The notes under the pieces: generated by a model
Told to the model about the DNA's origin: nothing
The model's input: the letters and a program-made list of their open reading frames with translations, nothing else
Database searches by the model: none
Source: Deltaproteobacteria bacterium
GTDB taxonomy: Bacteria > Chloroflexota > Dehalococcoidia > Dehalococcoidales > BS750m-G39
Length of the DNA stretch: 29,332 nucleotides
Direction: 5' to 3'
Assembly (NCBI GenBank): GCA_013202445.1
Contig: JABMRW010000034.1
Span: 1 to 29,332 of the forward strand
Made by a program: the position numbers and the translations under genes
Shown: positions 7,592 to 14,797 of the stretch, one piece after another
How the letters are laid out: each line of letters starts with the position of its first letter
Position numbering within the stretch: the first letter of the stretch is position 1

Positions 7592-8419
7592 CTATTCCGG
7601 CCCCCAGTGTACCTGTACATCTTTGACGATTCCCTTGGGCTCAAACCAAACATCGCCCAGCTCTTCACTCAAGCCGTCCAGCAGTTCTTTCATCTCCTCC
7701 AGGTCTGCCTGCCAGGCTTCCAGCCGGGCCAGCTCCGACGAGCCTTCGTAGTAGGTCTGGCCCTGTATCTCCTGGTTAAACCGGGCAACATTATCATTGA
7801 AATCGGCTAATACCTGCTGGTATGCCTGCCACTTCTGTGTATATTCCTCGTAGAAATTATAGTATAAGGCGTTGGCCCTGCCCAGCGGTACGAGGCCGTA
7901 TTCCCGGCCTATCTTAACATAGGCGACGGCATCCCAGCTTTCGGGATTATCGCTTACAAATTCAAAACCTTCTTCGGTCTTTTCCAGGTGAAAGTTTAGC
8001 TTATCGCTGGAGCTCTGCCCGGTGCAATCAATATATACCAGCCCTCTGTCTATGGTGTCAAAGGCATTCATGGCGTGCCCTTCTTCACTACCCTCAAAGT
8101 CCACGCTTACCGAGGCCGCCCTTATGCCGGCGGCTTCGGCGTTGTTGTGCACGTCCTCGGCAAAGTCAGCGCAGACATAGCCGATGCGCGGGTGCTCCAG
8201 ATAGTCGTTGTTGTCGGTGGTATCCTGCCAGATAAAGGCGGCCAGCTCGGCATAGGTGGGGTCGACGGCATCGGGGTTGTCTATCAGTATAATCGGCTCG
8301 CCGTCCCCACCGATGAGCACCTTGCCGTCTTCATAGATATACAGCGGGTTTTTACAGCCCACAAACGAGCTTGCCAGCAGGAATACCAGCCCTATAATTA
8401 AATAGAGGTATCTATTCAT
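7592..8419 (-). CDS. Lipoprotein with a transglutaminase-like Cys-His-Asp arrangement (275 aa)
   Basis: A lipoprotein signal peptide ends in a lipobox with the lipidated Cys at residue 22 (SSFVGC). Residues 83-131 carry the order typical of transglutaminase-like cysteine enzymes: C83 at the start of a helix (YVCADFAEDVH), H115 in EEGHAMNAF and D131 in VYIDCTG. Residues about 190-260 are helical, charged and likely coiled coil, with a Trp-containing end. It should sit on the outer face of the cytoplasmic membrane and may act as a protease, peptidase or crosslinker. The family is not one I can name precisely. It is the first gene of the leftward herA run. Confidence 0.55.
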   Translation of the reverse strand: MNRYLYLIIGLVFLLASSFVGCKNPLYIYEDGKVLIGGDGEPIILIDNPDAVDPTYAELAAFIWQDTTDNNDYLEHPRIGYVCADFAEDVHNNAEAAGIRAASVSVDFEGSEEGHAMNAFDTIDRGLVYIDCTGQSSSDKLNFHLEKTEEGFEFVSDNPESWDAVAYVKIGREYGLVPLGRANALYYNFYEEYTQKWQAYQQVLADFNDNVARFNQEIQGQTYYEGSSELARLEAWQADLEEMKELLDGLSEELGDVWFEPKGIVKDVQVHWGPE

Positions 8420-8430
8420 TTAAAGTATTA

Positions 8431-8499
8431 TTACTTCTTGGCCTCTTTCTTGTCCTTGACCTTGGGTTTCTTTACGTTTTTTCTACCTTTGCTTCCCAT
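8431..8499 (-). CDS. Tiny lysine-rich protein (22 aa)
   Basis: An ATG at 8499-8497 preceded by a near-perfect Shine-Dalgarno (AAAGGGAGGC, 8505-8514, spacing 5) opens 22 codons ending in TAA. The product begins MGSKGRKNVKKPKVKD and has 9-10 lysines or arginines and no hydrophobic core, so it is unlikely to fold alone and may bind RNA or the ribosome. It fills the gap between the two lipoprotein genes on the same strand. The strong ribosome site is the main evidence that it is real; the function is unknown. Confidence 0.55.
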   Translation of the reverse strand: MGSKGRKNVKKPKVKDKKEAKK

Positions 8500-8551
8500 T
8501 TTTTGCCTCCCTTTAGACTTTTATTTATTTATTACTTTCTAGTGGCGGCAA

Positions 8552-9412
8552 CTACTCTATCTCGACAAGGACTTTAAATTCTGCGATTTCAGACCAGTCT
8601 GCAATCTGCAAATACTCGTTATGCGGAAAGGCTACCGTTTGATATTTTACGTACCTTCCATAAACCGGCCCAAAATACATAATATTGCTAGTTGCACCAA
8701 ATTGTTTATTGCCTAAAACCTGCAAATTACCAACATAAACATTTACGGTATTTCCATTTGTAACGTGACCACCCCAGTAAGCTTCTATCCCGCTAATGAG
8801 TTTCTCACTACCCAAATCAAAGGTAATTTCTCCCATATCATTCAAAGTCCATGCTGTAATCTCATCATCATCAATTGATAGGCTGGGAGGGCCTGTATAC
8901 CAAGTATCACCCCACACATCATAGCCAGAGGCAACAGCGCTTATGGGTATCAGCCACTCTGTGGTGGGAGTGGGGGGAACGATAGCTGTGAAATGTGCGA
9001 CGACGTTCTTATCCAAATCCATAGTAATGGTAATAGTATCTACAGACCCTGACGCATCACCATCCCAGAAATCAAAGTTATAACCGGTAGCTGCGGTAGC
9101 GCTAATTTTTACTTGGGTATCTATTTCATACATGCCTCTCCTAGGCGATACAGAGCCTGCTCCTGCAGGTTCAACTTTTGTGTTAAGTGCATAGGCGCTA
9201 ATAGGAGGGCCATCATCCCCTGGCCCTTCCGGCCCTTCCGGCCCTGCCGGAGCTGTAGGCCATTCCGTCTCTTCAGACCTTTCTGGCCCTGGAGGTGTAC
9301 GCTCAGGCGGCGGGAATGGATTAGTCTCTGATTGTGCAGTACAGCCTAGAATTGGGATAGCCAATAATAAGACAAGGCCAACAGCTAGAAGTACTAACAA
9401 TATTCGTTTCAA
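8552..9412 (-). CDS. Surface lipoprotein with Gly-Pro linker, InlB-type repeat and beta-sandwich domain (286 aa)
   Basis: The signal peptide ends at the lipobox IPILGC (lipidated C24). A collagen-like Pro/Gly/Glu linker follows (about 30-70, GPEGPEGPG). Residues about 80-145 match the divergent InlB B-repeat/Flg_new style (GAGSVSPRRGMYEIDTQV, ATGYNFDFWDGD, DKNVVAHF). The C-terminal ~130 residues (FDLGSEKLISGIEAYWGG, GPVYGRYVKYQTVAF, EIAEFKVLVE) resemble an F5/8 type C (discoidin) carbohydrate-binding fold. The start is TTG at 9412, supported by GGGGG at 9417-9421. The gene is AT-richer than its neighbours. An envelope adhesin or glycan-binding role is inferred. Confidence 0.6.
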   Translation of the reverse strand: MKRILLVLLAVGLVLLLAIPILGCTAQSETNPFPPPERTPPGPERSEETEWPTAPAGPEGPEGPGDDGPPISAYALNTKVEPAGAGSVSPRRGMYEIDTQVKISATAATGYNFDFWDGDASGSVDTITITMDLDKNVVAHFTAIVPPTPTTEWLIPISAVASGYDVWGDTWYTGPPSLSIDDDEITAWTLNDMGEITFDLGSEKLISGIEAYWGGHVTNGNTVNVYVGNLQVLGNKQFGATSNIMYFGPVYGRYVKYQTVAFPHNEYLQIADWSEIAEFKVLVEIE

Positions 9413-9442
9413 TTTATCCCCCTTTTCCCCTTCTGGGTGTCT

Positions 9443-9521
9443 AAGAGGGCGTTAGCCCTCTTTTATATATTATACTCCCCCTCTCCTTTTAAGGAGAGGG
9501 GGACACAGGGGGTGAGGTTAC
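9443..9521. repeat. Two-hairpin dispersed repeat, copy 1
   Basis: Hairpin B is AAGAGGGC-4-GCCCTCTT (9443-9462). An AT-rich spacer is followed by hairpin A, a 12-bp perfect stem beginning CCCCCTCTCCTT (9477-9502), then a tail ending GTGAGGTTAC. The same three modules occur in reverse order and orientation at 12545-12625. It lies just beyond the 3' end of nurA and may also terminate that operon. Confidence 0.75.
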
Positions 9522-9525
9522 AATA

Positions 9526-10731
9526 TTACACCCACCTGGTCCTTTTGCTAAAGCTCTTGGCGGAGGTGAGGCTGGGCAAATGCTCTTCCACCATCAAAGA
9601 CTCCGCCAACTGCCAGAAGCTCTCTCTATCAACGCCGGTGATCACCGCCTGCTCGTGGGCTTCAGCCAAAGCCACCGGGTAGCCCTGCCCCCGCCGGCAC
9701 TGGTCTAAAACAAGGGCATGGGTTAATTTAAGCAAATTCTCGTCCCTGGCTGCCCACTGCGGAATCTCCACGCGGGCTATCTCGTCATCCACCCTGATAT
9801 AGAAGAAATAGACCCAGTGCCCGCCGTAGTGCTTCTCCACTATTGATGACTGGCTGGTAAACAGCGCCGACCTTTCGCCGGGCGCCAGAATATTAGAAAA
9901 TACATCGCGGTCCCGCACGCCATCCACTTTATCGCAGTCCCTTGAAGTGCATTCCTTGCAGAGCCGGTCGGTATCGATAATCTCGTGGGGGCAGATAGCC
10001 ACCCGCAGGGCATTGACTACATCGGTAGAGCGGGGGAAGCTGATATAGCTGGCCAGTGCCAGCCGCTTATCTTTATTGAGCTTTCTCATCTCCTCAAGGT
10101 GGCGGAGAAAGCCCTTATTAAGTAATGCTTCGATGACGAAGTCGGGGTAAACCTTTCCCGACAGGCCCCATAAAATCAGCGAGCCGTCGAGCAGCGCCAG
10201 CGCCGGGCTTTCCTTGGGCAGTTCCACCGCCAGCCTTGCCAGCTCGCGGCACTCGTCAACGCCGCGCTTTATACCCAGCAGGGCGCCCTCTATCGGCTGC
10301 TCACGGCCTCTAGCCCCGTCGGGGGCAATGACCAGATCATCATCGCCGAAATAGAGAGAGGGAAAGCTGTCGAGAAGGGCTTCGGGATGAGCGCCGTAAC
10401 TAAGAACCACAGAACCGATGTTTATCAGGTAGCAGCGGGTGGACTTATGGCGGTCAACATCAATATTGGAGCCGTCGGTGGCCAGGACGGAAAACTCCGG
10501 GGGGAGGGGCGGGGCTTTATAATGCGGTGAAAGCCCGTCAACCAGGCCGGCCACCAGCCAGGTAGTCTTACTGGCCTCAATCTTCTTGCCTAAGCGTTCA
10601 AGGTCAAGGGACTTATCCTGGAGGACATTTAGGGCGTTTTGCAGGCGCTCTTGCCTATCCTCGCCGCCGGCCTTGAGCCTGGCGACCATACTTCCCACCT
10701 GCTCCGCTACCTTGGTTAAATCCAAGGACAT
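9526..10731 (-). CDS. nurA: NurA-domain nuclease, HerA partner (401 aa)
   Basis: NurA is an RNase H-like nuclease that works with HerA in DNA double-strand-end resection. The first catalytic Asp is in ATDGSNID (D86, residues 84-91), the second acidic site in LALLDGSLILW (D182), and the later ALASYIS and C-terminal HALVLDQCRRGQGYPVALAEAH match the NurA fold's closing segment, where bacterial and archaeal members keep conserved His and polar residues. An insertion carries four cysteines (C247, C258, C261, C266) that could bind metal, which is unusual. It begins 10 nt after the sufB-like gene and is therefore probably expressed with the Fe-S operon, not with herA. Confidence 0.82.
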   Translation of the reverse strand: MSLDLTKVAEQVGSMVARLKAGGEDRQERLQNALNVLQDKSLDLERLGKKIEASKTTWLVAGLVDGLSPHYKAPPLPPEFSVLATDGSNIDVDRHKSTRCYLINIGSVVLSYGAHPEALLDSFPSLYFGDDDLVIAPDGARGREQPIEGALLGIKRGVDECRELARLAVELPKESPALALLDGSLILWGLSGKVYPDFVIEALLNKGFLRHLEEMRKLNKDKRLALASYISFPRSTDVVNALRVAICPHEIIDTDRLCKECTSRDCDKVDGVRDRDVFSNILAPGERSALFTSQSSIVEKHYGGHWVYFFYIRVDDEIARVEIPQWAARDENLLKLTHALVLDQCRRGQGYPVALAEAHEQAVITGVDRESFWQLAESLMVEEHLPSLTSAKSFSKRTRWV

Positions 10732-10741
10732 ATCACTTACT

Positions 10742-11701
10742 CTAAGACTTAAGAATACCTCTAACGATGACGTCTACCGCCTCGTTCTCGTCCAGCCCTC
10801 TGGCCATCAGCGTCTCCACCTGTTTTCTATCGATGCTGCCGATAGCCGCCTCATGGGTCACCTTGGCCGTGTCAACGGTTACCTCTACGATGGGTATCGC
10901 CCTGGCGACAGCTTCGGTGCCGTTAACCAGCTCTATACAATCAACGTGGCCGCGGGCGTAGGGGGCGTTGCCGTAGGTCTCCCCCCTGACCTCGGCCCTG
11001 GCCTTATCGCTCAGCACCAGGCGGCTCTTGGCCATGCCCCTGGCGCCTCTGCCGTCGAGGTGGATTTTTTCCAGTATCTTTATATCGTCAGACCCTCTAC
11101 CATACACCTTCACCACCAGCTCGGCTACCGCCTTCTCCTGGCAGAAGACCTCAAAATCGTAGTCCAGCCTGCCCACCAGGCCCTGGCTTAAGCTGAAGGT
11201 GCTCTGCCAGACGCCCCCCTTCCCCACTTTAACTTTGGCCTTAGGGATGACCTCGATGCCGCCGTCCTCGCCGTGATAGTGCGTCTCTTTATAATCAAAT
11301 TTGGCGTTAGCGCCGATATTTATATCGGCGTCCATCTTGTGTATTACTTTAACGGCGTTGGGGAAGATACAGTGGGCGACGACGCTTACTTCACTGTTAT
11401 CCTGGGCATCCACCTTCATGATGATTTCCTGCAGGCCTTCCTTGGGGAGGAGGCCGAAGCAGAGGTGGACGGGGCGGGCTACCTTAGTGCCTTTTTCTAC
11501 GGTGAAATTGACCCTGACCCCGCTATCGGTTTCCTCGGTATTTATCTTTAACCCCTTGACGCCGTCGTTAGCCAGCACCCTGTTTTCGTGGATAACCAGT
11601 TTGGCCACATCCTTACTCTGCAGGGCACGCTTATCCCCACCCGCCTTTTCGTAGGCGCTAATTATCCCCTTGTATTCTTCTTCCACTGAGTAGCGAATCA
11701 T
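10742..11701 (-). CDS. sufB: SufB/SufD-family Fe-S scaffold protein, short form (319 aa)
   Basis: The right-handed beta-helix SufBD core is visible. Near the end are HVDCIELVNGTEAVARAIP and VTHEAAIGSIDRKQVETLMARGL, the family's signature block (Cys and the HEA segment), followed by a short C-terminal helix. It is much shorter than E. coli SufB. With SufC alone and no SufD, SufS, SufU or SufE nearby, it fits the minimal SufCB (SMS-type) system described in archaea and anaerobic bacteria. I chose ATG 11701 (MIRYSVEEEYK) rather than 11725 because it has AGAGG at good spacing and does not overlap sufC, which ends 7 nt upstream. Confidence 0.85.
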   Translation of the reverse strand: MIRYSVEEEYKGIISAYEKAGGDKRALQSKDVAKLVIHENRVLANDGVKGLKINTEETDSGVRVNFTVEKGTKVARPVHLCFGLLPKEGLQEIIMKVDAQDNSEVSVVAHCIFPNAVKVIHKMDADINIGANAKFDYKETHYHGEDGGIEVIPKAKVKVGKGGVWQSTFSLSQGLVGRLDYDFEVFCQEKAVAELVVKVYGRGSDDIKILEKIHLDGRGARGMAKSRLVLSDKARAEVRGETYGNAPYARGHVDCIELVNGTEAVARAIPIVEVTVDTAKVTHEAAIGSIDRKQVETLMARGLDENEAVDVIVRGILKS

Positions 11702-11708
11702 ATTACCT

Positions 11709-12425
11709 CTAGTGCGCCGGCTCATTGATATGGGGGCAGGTCAGGCAGTTATTCTTGAACCACTGGCTGGTTTCCAGCGGGGCGCCTGAATTGATTATCT
11801 TACCAGCGCATAATACAGACACGCGGTGGGCTATTTCGGTCACCTGTTCACTGTGGGTGATCAGCAAAACCGACGAGCCCTGCTTGTTCATCTCAATGAT
11901 ACCGTTAAGCAACAGCGGCAGGGCGACAATGTCTATGCCCGAGTCGGGCTCGTCCAGTATAGCCAGCTTGGGGTGCATCGCCAGCACCGAAGCCATTTCA
12001 ATCCTCTTCCTCTCGCCGCCGCTTAAAGTAGCGTCGATGTCCCTATCCATATACTGCTTCGGCTCCATCCCCACCATCAATAAATAGCGCTCAATCTGGT
12101 CGGCCCGGCCGTTTTTGCTGCTTAAAGACAGGTAGTCCTTAACCGTCAGCCCTTCCACCCGGGCTGGTTCCTGCCAGGCTAAAGTTATCCCCTTCTTGGC
12201 CCGCTCGGAAATGGAGAGTTCGGCGATATCCTCGCCCTCAAAGATAATCCTGCCGCCGGTGGGGCGGTAGTTGTTGGTCCCCATTATCAGGTTGGCGAGG
12301 GTGGTCTTGCCGGTGCCGTTTTCCCCTAAAATACCGTGTATCTCGGCCTTACCGACATGGAGGTCCAGGCCGTTGATTATTGAGTTTCCGTTTAATTTTA
12401 GCTGGAGATTTTCCACGACCAGCAT
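11709..12425 (-). CDS. sufC: SufC-type ABC ATPase (238 aa)
   Basis: Walker A is GENGTGKTT (about 35-43), the ABC signature LSGGERKRIEMA (about 135-146), Walker B LAILDEPDSGID, and the switch His is in LLITHSEQ. This is the soluble ATPase that binds SufB/SufD and drives Fe-S cluster assembly. The C-terminus ends in a CLTCPH cysteine pair that typical SufC proteins lack and that could bind a metal. The Shine-Dalgarno AAGGTGGTGAG lies close before the ATG, and a promoter is at 12447-12475. It is the first gene of sufC-sufB-nurA. Confidence 0.87.
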   Translation of the reverse strand: MLVVENLQLKLNGNSIINGLDLHVGKAEIHGILGENGTGKTTLANLIMGTNNYRPTGGRIIFEGEDIAELSISERAKKGITLAWQEPARVEGLTVKDYLSLSSKNGRADQIERYLLMVGMEPKQYMDRDIDATLSGGERKRIEMASVLAMHPKLAILDEPDSGIDIVALPLLLNGIIEMNKQGSSVLLITHSEQVTEIAHRVSVLCAGKIINSGAPLETSQWFKNNCLTCPHINEPAH

Positions 12426-12446
12426 GCTCTCACCACCTTAGATAAC

Positions 12447-12475
12447 AGTATAGTCTATAAGGGTTACAAACTCAA
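12447..12475 (-). promoter_or_regulatory. Promoter of the sufC-sufB-nurA operon
   Basis: On the minus strand, TTGAGT (12470-12475), a 17-nt spacer and TATACT (12447-12452) form a good sigma-70-type promoter. Transcription would start near 12440, leaving about 15 nt of leader with a Shine-Dalgarno before sufC. No obvious Fe-S regulator palindrome was seen beside it. Confidence 0.6.
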
Positions 12476-12544
12476 ACAGCTTTAACCGTTTTTATTATTG
12501 GTGACGCCTCCTTAATGCACCCTAAAAAATCATTTATTTTTAAT

Positions 12545-12625
12545 GTAACCTCACCCCCTTTATCCCCCTCTCCTCTTAAGGAGAGGGGGAACGTTTTTTA
12601 TAGAAGAGGGGCTGGCGCCCCTCTT
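12545..12625. repeat. Two-hairpin dispersed repeat, copy 2 (inverted relative to copy 1)
   Basis: It starts with GTAACCTCACCCCC, continues with hairpin A (CCCCCTCTCC...GGAGAGGGGG, 12564-12589) and an AT-rich spacer, and ends with hairpin B (AAGAGGGGC-4-GCCCCTCTT, 12604-12625). Hairpin B has compensatory changes relative to copy 1 (one extra G-C pair), so the stem is conserved rather than the exact sequence. It lies upstream of the sufC promoter. Confidence 0.75.
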
Positions 12626-12817
12626 AAACACCCCGCTGGGTTAGTTCCTTTCAAACGGGAGGGGTAGGAAAGAAAGTGTTAGAAGCGCAGCTTATTAGGG
12701 CGGGCGGGTATGGGAAAAAAGACCTGCGTTAAAAGGGGGTGGGGATAAAAAGGGCTTTAGCCCTTCCATAAGGGCGGCGGGCGGGAAAAGATAAAAAAAG
12801 GGTGGGGCAACAACACC
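12626..12817. other. G-rich intergenic stretch without a gene
   Basis: No plausible coding frame was found. The plus strand is purine- and G-rich, with several GGGGG or GGGTGGGG runs and a perfect small hairpin AAGGGC-TTTA-GCCCTT at 12750-12765, similar to hairpin B of the neighbouring repeat. It may be decayed repeat sequence. It separates the leftward sufC operon from the rightward deacetylase gene. Confidence 0.5.
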
Positions 12818-12847
12818 TTGTTCACCAACTATAGTATCTGTTATCAT
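12818..12847 (+). promoter_or_regulatory. Probable promoter for the deacetylase-family gene
   Basis: TTGTTC (12818-12823), an 18-nt spacer and TATCAT (12842-12847) would start transcription about 4 nt before the ATG at 12858. An alternative -10, TATAGT at 12830-12835, has no good -35. Neither gives room for a Shine-Dalgarno, and none is visible. Confidence 0.4.
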
Positions 12848-12857
12848 CAAACCAGCT

Positions 12858-13889
12858 ATGGCAGTAGGCTATGTCTATAACCCAATCTATCTAAAGCACG
12901 ACACCGAACAGCACGTAGAGGTTGCCGCCCGGCTGGAGGCAATCATCTCCCACCTGGAGAAAACCGGGCTTACATCACAGCTGACCCTGATTGAACCCCG
13001 CCCCGCCACAGTGGAAGAAATAGCCCTGGTGCACCGGAGGGAGTATATTAAGGGGATTGAGGAAAAAGCCGCCAAGGGCGGCGGCTGGCTCGACCCCGAT
13101 ACGGTAATGTCCGCCGGCTCCTATGAGGCGGCTCTTTATGCCGCCGGCGGCCTTATCCGGGCGGTGGAGGCGGTTATGGCTGGGGAGGTGACCAGCGCCT
13201 TTGCCCTGGTCAGGCCTCCCGGTCACCATGCCACCTCCGGATACGCCAAGGGCTTCTGCCTGTTTAATAATATAGCTATCGCCGCCAAGTATGCACTGGC
13301 TGAATACAAGCTGGAACGCATCCTCATCATTGACTTTGATGTGCACCACGGCAACGGGACGCAGGAAGCCTTCTATGATAACCCCCGGGTGATGTATATC
13401 TCCACCCATGAGTACCCCTTCTATCCCGGGACGGGCAGTATTGAAGAAACCGGCGGCGGAGCCGCCGAGGGGACCAATATCAATATACCGCTGCCCGCTG
13501 GCTGCGGCGACGCCGAATATCTAAAGGTCTTTGAGCAGATTATCGTCCCCACCGCCCAGAGGTTTAACCCCCAGCTTATCCTGGTCTCGGCCGGCTATGA
13601 CGCCCACCGGGCTGACCCCTTAGCCATGATGGAGGTGAGTGCTGGCGGCTTCATTCGGATGACAGAGACTATAAAGAGGCTGGCCGATGAGCTATGTGGA
13701 GGCCGTCTGGCGCTCACCCTGGAGGGGGGCTACGACCTCAACGCTCTGGCGGCCTCGGTGAAAGCTACCTTCGATGTTCTGCTGGGCAACAGCATTGAAG
13801 AACCCCTGGGCGGGCCGCCGCACCACTCCGGGGCGGTTAACATTGACCGCCTGATTGGAGCAATAAAAGAGCTAAATAAACTGCCTTAA
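12858..13889 (+). CDS. Histone deacetylase-family Zn-dependent amidohydrolase (343 aa)
   Basis: The arginase/deacetylase fold is clear: RPPGHHA (119-125, catalytic His pair H123-H124), DFDVHHGNGT (159-168, Zn ligands D161 and H163), SAGYDAHRADP (third Zn ligand D248) and LEGGYDL with the catalytic Tyr. Bacterial members deacetylate small acetylated amines, polyamines or acetyl-lysine proteins; the AcuC-like group acts on acetyl-CoA synthetase. No acetyltransferase or acs gene is adjacent, so the substrate is open. There is no Shine-Dalgarno before the ATG. The stop overlaps the stop of the convergent transporter gene. Confidence 0.9.
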   Translation: MAVGYVYNPIYLKHDTEQHVEVAARLEAIISHLEKTGLTSQLTLIEPRPATVEEIALVHRREYIKGIEEKAAKGGGWLDPDTVMSAGSYEAALYAAGGLIRAVEAVMAGEVTSAFALVRPPGHHATSGYAKGFCLFNNIAIAAKYALAEYKLERILIIDFDVHHGNGTQEAFYDNPRVMYISTHEYPFYPGTGSIEETGGGAAEGTNINIPLPAGCGDAEYLKVFEQIIVPTAQRFNPQLILVSAGYDAHRADPLAMMEVSAGGFIRMTETIKRLADELCGGRLALTLEGGYDLNALAASVKATFDVLLGNSIEEPLGGPPHHSGAVNIDRLIGAIKELNKLP

Positions 13890-14794
13890 TTACGCTGGCA
13901 GAGTTCGGGGGAGGTAGAGCACTTTTCGCAGTTGCCGTCACAGGGCTCGACATGAATGGTGACGCTGGTATCGGAAAGCTTTTTCTCTATCTCCTGCTCC
14001 AGCTGGTCGCACAACCGGTGCGCCCTCTCCACGCTGATATGCCGGGATACCACCATGTGAAAGTCAATCTGGCGCTGGCTGCCTGCCTTGCGGGTGCGTA
14101 TCCTGTGAAAACTGGCTATCAGGTCAACGTGCTCACTCAGGCAGGCGACTATCTTGTCCTCCTCCACCTGGGGCAGCTTTATATCCATCAGCCCGCCGAA
14201 GGACTTCCTCATGGTAAGGAAGGCGGTGCGGCCGATGAGCACGGCTACCAGCAGGGCGACAATAGGGTCCAGTATGGCAATTCCGGTGAACTGGACCAAG
14301 ATTAAACCCACCAGCACCGCCACCGAGCTGAGTACATCGGCAAACAGGTCACGGGCGGTAGCTTCCAGGGCTATGGACTCGGTGGCGCGGGCTATGCGCA
14401 AAGTGTACCAGGAAACAATCAGGTTGATAACTATGGCCGCCGCCGTCACGTAGATACCCAGGGGCACCAGCTCCACCGCTCCGCCGGAAATCAGCCCGAC
14501 CACTGCCTGATAGGCAATAATACCGGCGGCGATAAATATCATGGCGGCGATGACCACGCCGGCGATATTCTCCGCCTTACCGTGGCCGAAGGGATGGCTC
14601 TTATCGGGGGGTCTGCCGGCAATCCTGATAGCGGTGTAGCCAATGATTACGCCGAAGAGGTCGATAACGCTGTGGACGGCGTCAGCCCTGATGGCAATAC
14701 TGCCGGTAACAATGCTGGCGGCTACCTTCATCGCTATCAGCAGGCTGACGGCAAAGATAGCCAGCTTGGCGGCGCCCTCTTTAGTGGCGAGCAT
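13886..14794 (-). CDS. Cation diffusion facilitator (CDF) metal transporter (302 aa)
   Basis: Several transmembrane segments (about residues 10-32, 45-60, 80-102, 116-140 and 150-185) precede a cytoplasmic C-terminal domain. Metal-site residues are D38 in IRADAVHSVID, with H41 and D45, and the HPFGHGKAE motif after helix 2. It exports divalent cations (Zn, Mn, Fe, Co or Ni) in exchange for protons. The C-terminus is extended by a Cys-rich tail (CDGNCEKCSTSPELC), unusual for the family and a possible metal sensor. It is the last gene after secF (3-nt gap). Confidence 0.87.
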   Translation of the reverse strand: MLATKEGAAKLAIFAVSLLIAMKVAASIVTGSIAIRADAVHSVIDLFGVIIGYTAIRIAGRPPDKSHPFGHGKAENIAGVVIAAMIFIAAGIIAYQAVVGLISGGAVELVPLGIYVTAAAIVINLIVSWYTLRIARATESIALEATARDLFADVLSSVAVLVGLILVQFTGIAILDPIVALLVAVLIGRTAFLTMRKSFGGLMDIKLPQVEEDKIVACLSEHVDLIASFHRIRTRKAGSQRQIDFHMVVSRHISVERAHRLCDQLEQEIEKKLSDTSVTIHVEPCDGNCEKCSTSPELCQRN

Positions 14795-14797
14795 GAT

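Noticed and set aside
9443..9521. CRISPR array
   Set aside because: The repeats are only two full copies, inverted and 3 kb apart, without regularly spaced units.
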